Assembly: GCA_031272085.1 (NCBI GenBank)
Contig: JAISUN010000012.1
Location: 1-46,967 of the forward strand
From: Dysgonamonadaceae bacterium
GTDB lineage: Bacteria; Bacteroidota; Bacteroidia; Bacteroidales; Azobacteroidaceae
DNA length: 46,967 bases
Reading direction: 5' to 3'
Shown here: one piece after another, positions 16,943 through 26,500 of the stretch
How positions within the stretch are numbered: the stretch's first letter is position 1
How the letters are laid out: the number at the start of each line of letters is the position of its first letter
The notes under the pieces: model-generated
What the model saw: the letters and a program-made list of their open reading frames with translations, nothing else
Databases searched by the model: none
Told to the model about the DNA's origin: nothing
Made by a program: the position numbers and the translations under genes

Positions 16943-17116
16943 ATCGTAAATTTTATGTAAAGGTAATTTTTTTATTTGAAAATTCAGGTAAAATATCGGT
17001 AAAAAATACAACATAAATAGCCTCTCGAGGTAAAAATTTACAAAGAAGGCGTATTCTGAATAGCAGTTGAGAGTTCATATTATTTGACAAAAATTGGTAA
17101 ATAGTTAGTTTTAAGC

Positions 17117-17130
17117 GATGTGCGCACATC
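17117..17130. promoter_or_regulatory. Perfect 14-bp palindrome upstream of mnmA
   Basis: GATGTGCGCACATC is its own reverse complement. It lies about 44 bp upstream of the mnmA -7 element, in an AT-rich 270-bp gap where nothing else is recognised. It could be an operator for mnmA or for the divergent PD40 lipoprotein. Confidence 0.4.
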
Positions 17131-17173
17131 CAAAAAGTTTAACCAAAACCTTTATTATTTGAAAAAAATAATG

Positions 17174-17181
17174 TAATTTTG
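17174..17181 (+). promoter_or_regulatory. -7 element of mnmA
   Basis: TAATTTTG (TAnnTTTG) lies 32 bp before the start codon. The -33 box is not clear. Confidence 0.5.
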
Positions 17182-17213
17182 CACCCGTCTTAAATTTCCA
17201 TAAAAAAAACAGG

Positions 17214-18281
17214 ATGATGAATATTGCTGCTTTGGTTTCAGGCGGAGTTGACAGTTCGGTAGTCGTGCATCAGTTGAAGGAAGCGGGCTACGAACCGACA
17301 ATCTTCTATATCAAAATCGGTATGGAGGACAAGGATGGCTATATCGACTGTCCGGCGGAAGAAGACATAGAGATAACTACCTATATTGCAAAGAAATACG
17401 GCTGCAAAATGGAAGTTGTTTCGCTTCAAGAAGAATACTGGGACAAGGTGGTAAGTTACACTATCGACGCGGTGCGGCGCGGTCTGACGCCGAATCCGGA
17501 TATGATGTGCAACAAACTGATAAAGTTCGGAGTGTTTGAAGACCGCTGGGGGCGCCATTTCGACCGCATTGCAACCGGACATTACGCCACAACAACCGTC
17601 ATCGACGGCAAAACTCATCTTTCCACCGCCGCCGACCACGTGAAAGACCAGACATATTTTCTTGGCCAGGTCGATTATTTGCAGGTTTCTAAACTGATGT
17701 TTCCCATCGGAGGGCTGTTGAAGAGCGAAGTGCGCCAAATCGCAGCCGAACAGGGACTTCCAAGCGCAACCCGCAAAGACAGCCAGGGAATCTGTTTTCT
17801 TGGAAAAATCAATTATAACGACTTCATCCGCCGCTATTTAGGCGAGAAGGAAGGCAAAATCATAGAACTCGAAACGGGCAACATCCTCGGTCGGCACAAG
17901 GGTTTCTGGTTTCACACAATCGGACAGCGCAAAGGCCTCTATTTGAGCGGTGGCCCGTGGTTTGTGGTAAAAAAAGACGTCGAGAGGAATATAATCTACG
18001 TTTCGCAGGGCTACAATCCCGAAACTCAATACGGCAAAACGGTTAATCTTCAAGGTTTTCACTTCATTACCGAAGACCCATGGGGCGATTTTGAAGATAC
18101 AAAGGAGGTCGCTTTCAAAATCCGCCACACGCCGGAATTTACTTTCGGAACCGTCCGCAAAATCGGCGGCATTTACCGCCTCGAAACGGACGTGAAGATT
18201 CAGGGAATCGCTTCGGGACAGTTCGGCGTGGTTTACGACAAAGAGTGCAAACTCTGCATTGGCAGCGGAATGATTATATGA
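17214..18281 (+). CDS. mnmA: tRNA-specific 2-thiouridylase MnmA
   Basis: A 355-residue cytoplasmic enzyme that 2-thiolates uridine 34 of tRNAs for Lys, Glu and Gln using ATP and a sulfur relay. The PP-loop SGGVDSS is at residues 8-14. The two catalytic cysteines are in [12 protein letters not shown] (about residue 100) and SQGICFLG (about residue 195), and the central GHYATT and DQTYFLGQV motifs are present. Length is normal. ATG codons at 17214 and 17217 are both possible starts. The DUF4491 gene follows after 46 bp containing short AGTTAGT repeats. Confidence 0.95.
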   Translation: MMNIAALVSGGVDSSVVVHQLKEAGYEPTIFYIKIGMEDKDGYIDCPAEEDIEITTYIAKKYGCKMEVVSLQEEYWDKVVSYTIDAVRRGLTPNPDMMCNKLIKFGVFEDRWGRHFDRIATGHYATTTVIDGKTHLSTAADHVKDQTYFLGQVDYLQVSKLMFPIGGLLKSEVRQIAAEQGLPSATRKDSQGICFLGKINYNDFIRRYLGEKEGKIIELETGNILGRHKGFWFHTIGQRKGLYLSGGPWFVVKKDVERNIIYVSQGYNPETQYGKTVNLQGFHFITEDPWGDFEDTKEVAFKIRHTPEFTFGTVRKIGGIYRLETDVKIQGIASGQFGVVYDKECKLCIGSGMII

Positions 18282-18327
18282 TAGTTAGTAGTTAGTAGTT
18301 TTTGAACAAATTTTAAAATTTTAGAAA

Positions 18328-18633
18328 ATGATGCAATTTATTGAAACATATCATCTTACTGGAATATTGACAGGCCTCGCAACTTTTCTGATAATCGGCC
18401 TCTTCCACCCGCTTGTCATCAAGGGGGAATATTACTTCGGAACCCGCTGCTGGTGGGTATTTGTGCTGCTCGGCATAATCGGGCTTGCAGGCGCCGTCGT
18501 CTGGCACGAAAACTTCTTCGTGTCGGCTATTTGCGGGGTGTTTGCCTTCTCGTCGTTTTGGGGGATTGGCGAACTGTTTGAACAGAAAAAACGGGTAGAT
18601 AAAGGCTGGTTTCCCCGCCGCGAGAAGCGTTAA
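18328..18633 (+). CDS. DUF4491 family small membrane protein
   Basis: A 101-residue protein with three hydrophobic segments (GILTGLATFLIIGLFHPLV; WWVFVLLGIIGLAGAVVW; FFVSAICGVFAFSSFWGIGELF) and a basic C-terminus (KGWFPRREKR). It fits the Bacteroidota family I know as DUF4491, of unknown function. It lies behind mnmA on the same strand and may be co-transcribed. ATGs at 18328 and 18331 are both possible. It converges with the gene at 18641, with 7 bp between. Confidence 0.8.
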   Translation: MMQFIETYHLTGILTGLATFLIIGLFHPLVIKGEYYFGTRCWWVFVLLGIIGLAGAVVWHENFFVSAICGVFAFSSFWGIGELFEQKKRVDKGWFPRREKR

Positions 18634-18640
18634 AAACGCT

Positions 18641-19273
18641 TCATCGCCAGCGGAAACGGCTATCCCAGTAAAAATCTTCCCAATCTGCCCCGAATTTTAC
18701 GGCGGCGGAATCCATCCGCGTTGCAAAGCGGGAAGCGACTGAATCCCAGTCGATTCTTCTCAATTTTTGGTAGGAATGGCTAACCATAGAATCAATCTTT
18801 ATTTGCTTCGTATTGGCGTCGATAATGGAATCCAAATTCAAATTCCGGACTTTTTCCAGCGCTTTTTCCGAGATTGCGCGGGCTTTCCTCAAAATCGGGC
18901 TGTTATCGACCGTGATAATCGCGTCTTTCCCGTCGCGGGTCGTTATTGAATACATCGTTTCGCCAAACTGGAAATTCATCATCTCTTTGACGCCGCGTTT
19001 CTGGCTCACAGTGCGGTCGGCGTTGGATTCGTCCTTCTTGAACGCGGCCAAAAAATCTCCCACAAGTTTCTGATTATCCTTGATTTTCAGGTTGATAATC
19101 TTACGCTCGGTTTTACTCTCTTTCGATTTTTGCTTAATCACTTCCATATCAACCGATTCCAGATTTTCGCACTTTGAAATCAGGGCGTCGATACGCGACT
19201 GTGCATAAACTGCTGTGTTAAAACTTATTGCAAACAATACGGCTGCAATAAAACTGCTTTTTTCCGTTTTCAT
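18641..19273 (-). CDS. Exported protein of the ECF-sigma gene set (DUF5024-like)
   Basis: A 210-residue protein with a signal peptide ending near VYAQS (residues 23-26), then a charged helical body rich in Lys and Glu and a C-terminus with repeated Asp-Ser motifs (KIDSMVSH, IDWDSVASRF, RMDSAAVKF). It resembles small periplasmic proteins encoded after sigma/anti-sigma pairs in Bacteroidales (DUF5024-like, from memory; not certain). It is the last gene of a three-gene minus-strand unit, 13 bp after the anti-sigma-like gene. It may be a target or modulator of the signalling pair; the function is unknown. Confidence 0.6.
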   Translation of the reverse strand: MKTEKSSFIAAVLFAISFNTAVYAQSRIDALISKCENLESVDMEVIKQKSKESKTERKIINLKIKDNQKLVGDFLAAFKKDESNADRTVSQKRGVKEMMNFQFGETMYSITTRDGKDAIITVDNSPILRKARAISEKALEKVRNLNLDSIIDANTKQIKIDSMVSHSYQKLRRIDWDSVASRFATRMDSAAVKFGADWEDFYWDSRFRWR

Positions 19274-19286
19274 AAAATATAGTTTT

Positions 19287-19775
19287 TTAATTGTTAATGT
19301 CTAATATAAGTTCCTGTTTCTCAATCCTTTCCGCAACACGTTCCGACATTTCCCTGTCCATTGCAACCACGAACAGCGTTTTTTCGATTTCCGGCCCGAC
19401 AATTTTGGGGTCGGTAATTTTTTTGCCGTTGCGGATAATATAACTTCCCTCGTAAGGATTTTCGCTCGTCGCCGAAGCCGTGTGAAAATAAATTCCAAGT
19501 CCGAGCAAAACCGCTACTGATGCGGCAATTCCCGAAGTGAACCACAATCGTTTCTTCGCCTGCCGCTGTTCCGTATTTTCCTGTTTTGGCAACTCGTTTT
19601 CCTGACCGGAAACGCTGTCAAGTGCGGCAAAATCGGCAAACAGAGGCCGGTAAACCCGCAATTTGTCGGGGACCGCTCCGGCAGCAAAATATTCGTAAAT
19701 CTCGCGCTCTTCGGCCTTATTTGTTCTGCCCTCGAAAAAGCGGGAAACGAGTTCGGTAATCTGATTTTCGTCCAT
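19287..19775 (-). CDS. Anti-sigma-factor-like single-pass membrane protein
   Basis: A 162-residue protein. The N-terminal cytoplasmic part (ITELVSRFFEGRTNKAEEREIYEYFAAG) resembles the helical N-terminus of Bacteroidota anti-sigma factors. One transmembrane helix follows at about residues 80-99 (WFTSGIAASVAVLLGLGIYF) and then a periplasmic tail of about 60 residues. No zinc-binding HxxxCxxC motif is seen. It lies 9 bp after the ECF sigma gene, the usual arrangement for a sigma/anti-sigma pair. The periplasmic tail is much shorter than the FecR type used for TonB-dependent transporters, and no SusC/D genes are near. Confidence 0.65.
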   Translation of the reverse strand: MDENQITELVSRFFEGRTNKAEEREIYEYFAAGAVPDKLRVYRPLFADFAALDSVSGQENELPKQENTEQRQAKKRLWFTSGIAASVAVLLGLGIYFHTASATSENPYEGSYIIRNGKKITDPKIVGPEIEKTLFVVAMDREMSERVAERIEKQELILDINN

Positions 19776-19784
19776 ATCTTTAAC

Positions 19785-20279
19785 TTATTTATTTTCAATC
19801 AAATACAAATCCTTCAAGCGTTTTCTTGCTCTGGACAGATTCATTCTTACGGCTTCGGGGCTGCTGCCCGTCAAATCGGCAATTTCCTCTGTTTCAAGTC
19901 CTTCGATGTGCTTCATTCGGATAACGCTTTGCTGTAAAGCGGGCAAACCGGCTATAAGGCGCATCAACAGAGCAGTTTCATCTTTTTGTTCGAGGAGCAG
20001 GACAGGCGAAAGCGCCTCGCTGGGCAGGCGGTCGTTCAGTTCGCGGTTTTCCCTGTCGCGTTTCTTTAACTGATTAAGGCTCAAATTTTTAGTAATAGTC
20101 ATCGCCAAAGCCTCAACGTTTTCAACCGCTTCGAGTTCATCCCGCATAAACCACAACCTAAAATAAACTTCCTGCACTACGTCTTCTGCATCTGCCTTAT
20201 TACCAAGCCAATACTCGGAATACGACAGCAGCCGTCCGCGCAAATGTAGCGTCGCTTTCTTGAATTGTTCCTGTTCCAT
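19785..20279 (-). CDS. RNA polymerase sigma factor, ECF subfamily
   Basis: A 164-residue sigma factor. Region 2 reads LLSYSEYWLGNKADAEDVVQEVYFRLW (the DAEDVVQEVF-type core motif), and region 4 reads LPALQQSVIRMKHIEGLETEEIADLTGSSPEAVRMNLSRARKRL, a helix-turn-helix for the -35 element. It heads a unit with the anti-sigma-like and exported proteins. The 65-bp gap upstream, up to the end of rimO, contains GGAAACGTAACATTTCC (20305-20321), which may be part of its own promoter, but I cannot confirm that. Confidence 0.9.
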   Translation of the reverse strand: MEQEQFKKATLHLRGRLLSYSEYWLGNKADAEDVVQEVYFRLWFMRDELEAVENVEALAMTITKNLSLNQLKKRDRENRELNDRLPSEALSPVLLLEQKDETALLMRLIAGLPALQQSVIRMKHIEGLETEEIADLTGSSPEAVRMNLSRARKRLKDLYLIENK

Positions 20280-20344
20280 ACATTAATATAGACAATCGAA
20301 AAGCGGAAACGTAACATTTCCGGATGATTTTTTTTGATTTTTTG

Positions 20345-21643
20345 TTAAAATGAGGTTGTTCCCAGCAAATCGAAGTCCTGCGTTCCGGTAATTTTTACTT
20401 CGTAAAAACCGCCAATGTTCAGTTTTTCGGTTTTTGAAATCAAAACTTCGGGGTCAACTTCGGGCGAATCATATTCTGTCCGGCCTGTGTAATAGTCCGC
20501 TTCCTCGCTGTCGATGATAGTTTTCAGCGTTTTGCCGACTTTTTCTTCATTAATTTCAAAGGCGATTTTTTCCTGAACCGACATCAATTCTTCCAGACGG
20601 CGGTCTTTTATTTCGGCCGGGACGTCGTCGGCATAATGGCTGTACGCAAAAGTCCCTTCCTCGGCCGAATAGGGGAACGCGCCAAGCCGCTCGAAACGCA
20701 TCGTGCGCACAAAATCTATCAGGTCGGAAAATTCCTCGACTGTTTCGCCCGGAAAACCGACGAGCATTGTTGTCCGCAAGTGGATTCCGGGAACTTCTTC
20801 GCGGATTTTTTGCAACAGTTCGCTCATTTCGGCGCGGGTAATCTGGCGGCGCATCCGTTTCAAAACCGCATCGCTGCTGTGTTGCAAAGCAATATCGAGA
20901 TATTTGCAGACATTTTTGCGCTCGCGCATAACTTTCAGTAAATCAAGCGGAAACTGCCGCGGATAGGCATAATGCAGCCGCAGCCATTCCACGCCCTGAA
21001 TATCCGAAAGCCGGCTGACAAGCCGTGCCAAATCGAATTTACTGTAAATATCTTTGCCGTAATAAGTTAAGTCCTGCGCAATCAACTGAAATTCCTTAAC
21101 TCCGCGCGAGGTCAGCGAGCGGACTTCGGCTTCGATGTCTTCGATGCTTCGCGAAGCGTATTTGCCCGTCATCAGCGGGATTGAGCAATAGGCGCAGTGG
21201 CGGTCGCAGCCTTCGGCAATCTTCACGTAGGCGTAATGCGCGGGCGTTGTCAGAAAGCGTTCGGCCGAAAGGTCTTCCCGGAAAGGCTTGCCAAGGTCGG
21301 CCAAGAGTTGTTTCCAGTTGAATTTGCCGTAAAATTTATCGACTTCGGGAATCAGCGTTTGCAGTTCGCCCATATATCTTTCCGACAGGCAGCCCATTAC
21401 GAAGAGTTTCCGGATTTTTTTTCGCTTTTTTGCCTCGGCAAATTGCAGAATCATATTCACAGATTCCTCTTTTGCGCTGTCGATGAAGCCGCAAGTGTTG
21501 ATAACCACAATATCGCCCGAAGTTTCGGCCGGGTCGTGGCGGACGGTGAAGCCGTTCGCAAGGCATTGCTGCATAAGGCGTTCCGAATCGACAAGATTTT
21601 TGGAACAGCCCAGAGTTATAAAGTCGATTTTATTTTTCCTCAT
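20345..21643 (-). CDS. rimO: Ribosomal protein S12 methylthiotransferase RimO
   Basis: A 432-residue radical-SAM methylthiotransferase that modifies Asp 88/89 of ribosomal protein S12. The N-terminal MTTase domain begins MRKNKIDFITLGCSKNLVDSERL with the first cluster cysteine. The radical-SAM CxxxCxxC motif is GCDRHCAYCSIP near residue 147. The middle contains FQLIAQDLTYYGKD and RLHYAYPRQFP, and the C-terminus is a TRAM domain (VDPEVLI... GGFYEVKITGTQDFDLLG). The ATG at 21643 gives the normal N-terminus; it overlaps the ftsY stop by 14 bp, so the genes are coupled. An upstream in-frame extension inside ftsY is not used. Confidence 0.94.
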   Translation of the reverse strand: MRKNKIDFITLGCSKNLVDSERLMQQCLANGFTVRHDPAETSGDIVVINTCGFIDSAKEESVNMILQFAEAKKRKKIRKLFVMGCLSERYMGELQTLIPEVDKFYGKFNWKQLLADLGKPFREDLSAERFLTTPAHYAYVKIAEGCDRHCAYCSIPLMTGKYASRSIEDIEAEVRSLTSRGVKEFQLIAQDLTYYGKDIYSKFDLARLVSRLSDIQGVEWLRLHYAYPRQFPLDLLKVMRERKNVCKYLDIALQHSSDAVLKRMRRQITRAEMSELLQKIREEVPGIHLRTTMLVGFPGETVEEFSDLIDFVRTMRFERLGAFPYSAEEGTFAYSHYADDVPAEIKDRRLEELMSVQEKIAFEINEEKVGKTLKTIIDSEEADYYTGRTEYDSPEVDPEVLISKTEKLNIGGFYEVKITGTQDFDLLGTTSF

Positions 21644-22595
21644 CGCCACCAAACAGAGAATCCACAAATTCCCGTTTTCTGAAAACCTGTAAATCTTCGA
21701 TGCCTTCGCCAAGTCCGATGTATTTCACCGGAATCTTGAACTGGTCGGAAATGCCGATTACCACGCCACCCTTGGCCGTTCCGTCGAGTTTGGTAACTGC
21801 CAGCGCCGTAACTTCGGTAGCGGCGGTAAACTGCTTGGCCTGCTCGAATGCGTTCTGACCGGTAGAGCCGTCGAGGACGAGCAGCACTTCGTGAGGCGCT
21901 TCGGGAACGATTTTTTTCATCACGTTTTTTATCTTGGTCAGTTCGTTCATCAGGTTTATCTTGTTGTGAAGCCGTCCGGCAGTGTCGATGATTACCACGT
22001 CGGCGTCGTTTGCGCGGGCTGAACTTACCGTATCGAAAGCCACGGAAGCGGGGTCGGAACCCATTTTCTGCTTTACGATGGGAACGCCTACTCGCTCGCT
22101 CCAAATAGTCAGTTGTTCGACGGCTGCCGCGCGGAAAGTATCGGCTGCGCCAAGATAAACTTTCTTTCCGGCCTGCTTGAAGTGATATGCTAACTTGCCG
22201 ATAGTCGTGGTTTTACCAACTCCGTTCACGCCCACGACCATAATCACGTAAGGGTGTTTGTCGGCAGGCAGGTCGAAATCGGCCAATTCTTCGGTATCGT
22301 TGTCGGCTAACAGCGAAGATATTTCGTCGCGCAGGATGAACGAAAGTTCGTCGGAATTGATGTATTTATCTTTGGCGATGCGGTTTTCGATGCGCTTGAT
22401 GATTTTTATCGTGGTTTCCACGCCGACATCCGATGTAATCAGCATTTCTTCGAGGTCGTCGAGGACGGCCTCATCGACTTTGGAGTGGCCTGCAACGACG
22501 CGGGCGAGTTTCGAGAACACGCTTTCCTTGGTTTTCGACAGCCCCTTGTTGAGGTCGTCTTTCTTATCTTTTGTGAAAAAATTAAAAAGTCCCAT
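21630..22595 (-). CDS. ftsY: Signal recognition particle receptor FtsY
   Basis: A 321-residue SRP GTPase that docks SRP-ribosome complexes at the membrane. It has a short N-terminal segment (MGLFNFFTKDKKDDLNKGL), the N domain helices, and the G domain with G1 GVNGVGKTTTIGKLA (about residue 118), DTFRAAAVEQL, the G3 DTAGRLHNKINLM, TKLDGTAKGG (G4) and GLGEGIEDLQVF near the C-terminus. The acidic A domain of proteobacterial FtsY is absent, as is usual in this phylum. It is separated from the ribosomal-protein genes by a terminator and has its own -7 element. It overlaps rimO downstream. Confidence 0.95.
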   Translation of the reverse strand: MGLFNFFTKDKKDDLNKGLSKTKESVFSKLARVVAGHSKVDEAVLDDLEEMLITSDVGVETTIKIIKRIENRIAKDKYINSDELSFILRDEISSLLADNDTEELADFDLPADKHPYVIMVVGVNGVGKTTTIGKLAYHFKQAGKKVYLGAADTFRAAAVEQLTIWSERVGVPIVKQKMGSDPASVAFDTVSSARANDADVVIIDTAGRLHNKINLMNELTKIKNVMKKIVPEAPHEVLLVLDGSTGQNAFEQAKQFTAATEVTALAVTKLDGTAKGGVVIGISDQFKIPVKYIGLGEGIEDLQVFRKREFVDSLFGGDEEK

Positions 22596-22615
22596 TTGTA
22601 AATTGTTTATTTTTG

Positions 22616-22623
22616 CAAATTTA
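22616..22623 (-). promoter_or_regulatory. -7 element of ftsY, inside a 9-bp inverted repeat
   Basis: On the minus strand TAAATTTG (TAnnTTTG) lies 20 bp upstream of the ftsY ATG. TTGTAAATT at 22596-22604 and AATTTACAA at 22618-22626 form a perfect 9-bp inverted repeat around it. Confidence 0.5.
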
Positions 22624-22646
22624 CAAGAAATTTTTTAAAGGACAAT

Positions 22647-22686
22647 AAAAAAAACTTCTTCCCGCGATATTCGCACGGAAAGAAGT
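22647..22686 (-). terminator. Intrinsic terminator of the rpmB-rpmG-DUF4295 operon
   Basis: On the minus strand ACTTCTTTCC (22686-22677) pairs with GGGAAGAAGT (22663-22654), 10 bp with one G-U, loop of 13 nt, followed by eight T. It ends the ribosomal protein transcript before ftsY. Confidence 0.85.
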
Positions 22687-22716
22687 CCCCTCTTAAAATT
22701 TTCCTGTATGAAAAAC

Positions 22717-22869
22717 TTATTTGAAATAATCTTTAACCATCTCGTTGGGAATCATTTCTTCTTTGAAGACATAAGCCCCTGTTTTCGGCGATTTTAACAT
22801 CTTAATCACCTTGGAAAAAGAACGTCCTTCTGACTTTTCGCGGTATCCCGCAACGGTTTTCTTTGCCAT
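22717..22869 (-). CDS. DUF4295 family small basic protein
   Basis: A 50-residue protein starting MAKKTVAGYREKSEGRSFSK and ending EMIPNEMVKDYFK. It is lysine-rich and contains the conserved KVIKMLKSPKTGAYVFKEE core of the DUF4295 family. In Bacteroidota this gene regularly follows rpmB and rpmG, which suggests a ribosome-associated role, but none is established. It begins 13 bp after the rpmG stop and is followed by the operon terminator. Confidence 0.88.
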   Translation of the reverse strand: MAKKTVAGYREKSEGRSFSKVIKMLKSPKTGAYVFKEEMIPNEMVKDYFK

Positions 22870-22882
22870 GGTTTATACTGTT

Positions 22883-23071
22883 TTATTTGATTTCTTTGTG
22901 TACTGTCATTTTTTTGAGTATCGGGTTGTACTTTTTCAGTTCCAGACGACCGGTAGTATTTTTCCGGTTTTTGGTCGTGATGTAGCGCGAGGTGCCGGGC
23001 ATCCCGCTTTCTTTATGTTCGGTACATTCGAGTATGACCTGCACTCTGTTTCCTTTTGCTTTCTTTGCCAT
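22883..23071 (-). CDS. rpmG: 50S ribosomal protein L33
   Basis: A 62-residue protein, [20 protein letters not shown]..., with the L33 features [18 protein letters not shown] and the C-terminal [20 protein letters not shown]. It has one cysteine rather than the four of zinc-binding L33, so it is of the zinc-independent type. It lies between rpmB and the DUF4295 gene in a compact minus-strand operon. Confidence 0.95.
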   Translation of the reverse strand: MAKKAKGNRVQVILECTEHKESGMPGTSRYITTKNRKNTTGRLELKKYNPILKKMTVHKEIK

Positions 23072-23092
23072 TTTCTGTTTCCTCCCTTGTTT

Positions 23093-23332
23093 TTATAAGT
23101 TAATAAAACCTTTGTCGGACGCCTTTTTCAAAGCCGCATCCAACCCGATTTTATTGATAGTGCGCAGTCCGTTGGCCGAAATGTTAAGGCTTATCCAGCA
23201 GTCTTGCTCTACCCAATAAAATTTCTTTTTGAACAGGTTAACGTCAAACTTCCGCTTCGTTTTCAAGTTCGAGTGTGAAACGTTATTTCCCGTCATTGCT
23301 TTTTTTCCGGTAATTTCGCAAATTTTCGACAT
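23093..23332 (-). CDS. rpmB: 50S ribosomal protein L28
   Basis: A 79-residue protein starting [22 protein letters not shown], the standard L28 N-terminus, followed by [17 protein letters not shown] and [21 protein letters not shown]. It is the first gene of rpmB-rpmG-DUF4295, transcribed from a consensus promoter with a leader of about 25 nt. Confidence 0.95.
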   Translation of the reverse strand: MSKICEITGKKAMTGNNVSHSNLKTKRKFDVNLFKKKFYWVEQDCWISLNISANGLRTINKIGLDAALKKASDKGFINL

Positions 23333-23362
23333 TGTTGTATATTTTTTTTATTTTTGAGGGTG

Positions 23363-23393
23363 CAAAGTTACAAATTATTTTTTATGTAACAAA
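23363..23393 (-). promoter_or_regulatory. Consensus promoter of rpmB
   Basis: Minus strand: TTTG (23393-23390), 19-bp spacer, TAACTTTG (23370-23363), about 30 bp before the rpmB ATG. Confidence 0.8.
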
Positions 23394-23447
23394 ATATTTA
23401 CGAAAAAAATTATTTTTTTAATCAAAATATTATGTTCGGTGCGGCGC

Positions 23448-23483
23448 AAAAAATTCCGGCCTGCCGAAAAGACAGGCCGGAAT
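23448..23483 (-). terminator. Intrinsic terminator of the secreted-protein operon
   Basis: A perfect 11-bp inverted repeat, ATTCCGGCCTG (23453-23463) and CAGGCCGGAAT (23473-23483), 9-nt loop, with a T-run on the minus strand. It lies 29 bp after the stop of the fibronectin-type gene. Confidence 0.8.
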
Positions 23484-23511
23484 CTGGAAAAATTAAAATT
23501 AATCAGTTATT

Positions 23512-26500
23512 TTATCTTACAATCACCTTAAAGGTTTCCGTATTGGAAAGTCCGGTAACTTTCAGAAGAACAACTTGGGGTATATTTCCGGCGGAAATCA
23601 TAATGTTTTCAGAGCCTTTTATGTCGAAAACGTTCAACTTATTTCCTTTCAGGTCAAACAGTTGCACGCGTTCAACATAAACGCCGCCGCGGTTCAGGAT
23701 ATTGATTACGCCATTGGCTGCAAAAACTTTCAGGGTTTCGCCGCTGACAGAAGCAATGCTGCTAAACAGGGTTGTAAACTCGGCCTGCGCCGAATATGCG
23801 CTTTCCTTGTCGCCGCAATGGGCTTTCACGCGCCAGAGATAGGCGGTGTTGGGCTTCAAGTCGTCGAGCAGCAGTGATTTGGCGGTAAGTCCCAGAGTAT
23901 CTGTCCAAGTCGTAACCGAACCTTCGCGATAACGCAAATCCCATGTTGCCGCATCTTCGGAATCCCAAGTCAGCAATGCCGTAGTAGCGGTAATGCCGGA
24001 AGCCTGCAAATTGGTCGGAACGGGACATTCGGGAATAGCCGTTGTCGTGAATTTATAAACCGGCGACCAAACGCTGGTATCGCCTGCTGAGCAGATGCTG
24101 CGAACTTTAACCGAATACTGGGTTTCGGGAGTAAGTCCGGTCAGTTCTTTCGATTTTCCTTCTACAATCAGGCCTGCATTGTCGTCGAGAACCAATTCGT
24201 ATTTAGATGCGGCGCCTTCCCAAGAGATGGTTGCCGAGTTGTGGCCGAGCGGGTAAGCAAGCAGGTTGTAGGGTGCGAAGCAAGTGATTTCGAGCGTTTT
24301 AACCTTTGCCGGAGCAGTCCATTCGCTGGCGTCGCCTTCGGCCGCGCTGCACAATGCCTGAATGGTGTATTCATATTCCGTATTGTGAGTTAAACCTGTG
24401 AATTTAACCGAATTAACTGTAACTGTTTTCTGGCTCCATTCTTCTTTTCCGGCTTCGCGGAATTTTACCTTGAACGAAGCGGCTTCGGAAGTCCATTCAA
24501 GCGTAATATCGCTTGTAGTAGGCGTTGCAGTGATGTTTGCAACCGAAGCGCAGGGAGCAGTCGCCAGAGTAGTGAAGGTCAAGATGCTAACCTTTGCCGT
24601 ATCGCTTGCAGAGCAGGAATTGGTAATTCCAAATTCGTAAGTTGTAGCGGCGTCGAGGCCGGAATATGCTTTGCTGTTTTCTGTAATTTCGGAGTAAGTT
24701 TTAGCCGTTTCGCCTGCCTTGCGGAGGAATACGAGCCATTTATCGGATGTTCCTTCCCACGACAAAGTCGCTCCGGATGCGCTGACGCCCGATACAGCAA
24801 GATTGCTTGCCAATGGCGTGCAGGAAGAAGCGATGCTCAAACTGTCGATAGAAAGTACTGCGCTCGTGTTGCGGACAGTTTCGTAAATATAGAAACCTAC
24901 CTGATGAACGCCTTTTAAGCCGGTCAGCGCAATCTCGTCGAAGCCCGTTTCGGTAGCGCCGGAATAGGTTTTCAGGATTGTGTGGGTGTAAGCGTCTCCG
25001 TCTTTGTCGGCAATCACAACATATACCGAATCGCCCTCAACAAGCGTGTTGCCGGCAATCTGTAATTTGAGGGTGTAATTTACCGAGCCGTCGCCGAAAT
25101 CAAGCGGCGGAGCCAAAGCATAGCCGGTTGAAGGAGGCGAGGTTTTGCGGAACGACAAATTGAGGGTACCCAGAGAATTTAAGAGCGTGTGGTTAGTCGC
25201 GTCGGTCAGCGTCCAGCCTTCGCCGGCAGCAAAATTGGCGGCAGTAGTATAACCGTCGAAATTCTGGAAATACGGAAGTCCGTATCCGGTATTGAATTTC
25301 AAAGGCAATGTCCATGGGCTGTATTTCTGGAACAGAACGCTTGCGCGGACTTCGACTTCTACGGTTGTATCTGTCGGCAAATCAGTGAAATAGTAGTATG
25401 GAACGCTGGTTTCAATCGGTTCGCTCCAAGTTTGTCCCGCTTTGCGCCAGCGGATTTCCCAAGCGGTTTCTTCGCCTTCGCTGTGCCGTTGCCAAGTGAT
25501 TTTCGCATTTGAAGTTACGATGGAATCGACTGCAAGATTTATCGGCGCTTCATATTCGGGAATTTCTTCCACGATATACTTTGTAATTGCGAGCGAAAGC
25601 GTTCCGCCAACAACATCGCCGGTAATAAACGCCAATTTCAGTTTTACCGTTTCATTCGAGTATCCCGAAATCGGAATTATTTTTCCTGCAAACGTGCCTC
25701 CAAAGGCGTTTCCGTCCGCATTTGCAAAGGTGTAAACGGGCGTAAAATCGGTTTCGCCGTATTTTTGAACGAGCAGGACAATGCTGTCATTGTCAGCCCA
25801 TTCGACGTAATCGGTTGTAGTATAAGGCCTTGCCGAAGTCATGTGGGTTAATGAACCGTCAAGCACAAGCCGGCTCGCGCCATCGCCAAGTTTCAAATAC
25901 TGCGTAGTGATTGAGTTGTAGGAATTTGCCCTCACGCTGTTGCACGACAGATAGCCGCCGCGCGAAGTTGTAGAGTTGTTTTCGAGCCGGAAAGTGCCGC
26001 CTTCTTCTTCCCAGCCTTCGGGAATATCATAAGGCTTGAACTGTCCGAAATCCAGCACGTAAGGCAATATGCCCCAGGTAAGGACGTTCACTTTGCTGAC
26101 TGTGGAGGAAACGCTTTCGCCCTTGTAACTCCAAGCGGCAAAGTTAGTTAGCGTATTCGGGGTTAAGCCGGAAGCGGTAATTTCAGAGGCTGCGCCTTTG
26201 TAAATGACTGTTCCTCCGCCTGTTATGGCATCGCCAACGCTCAAATCGCTTGTCGGAGTTCCGAAAAGTCCGTCGTTCAACTGGTTGTTGTTATTGTCAA
26301 TCGCCCATTGGCCGACATTTTTCGCGATAATTACCTCATCGCCTGCGCTGTTGGCTGTTGCGGCGAGTTTTACTGCTTCAAATCCGTTTTCGACGAGCGA
26401 AAGTTCGGGAAGCGCGGGCAAAGTTGTAGCATTGCCTTGCACACGTCCGGCAGATGTAGCAAAATATTTCGGCCCGTTGAGGCAAGCGTCGTTAAAAGCA

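Noticed and set aside
18280-18300. Short AGTTAGT repeats after mnmA as a regulatory element
   Set aside because: Three overlapping 7-8 base units at a gene end in AT-rich DNA; no structure or promoter is linked to them.
20305-20321. GGAAACGTAACATTTCC read as a palindromic operator of the ECF sigma gene
   Set aside because: Only the outer five bases are symmetric; it may be part of a promoter but is too weak to call.
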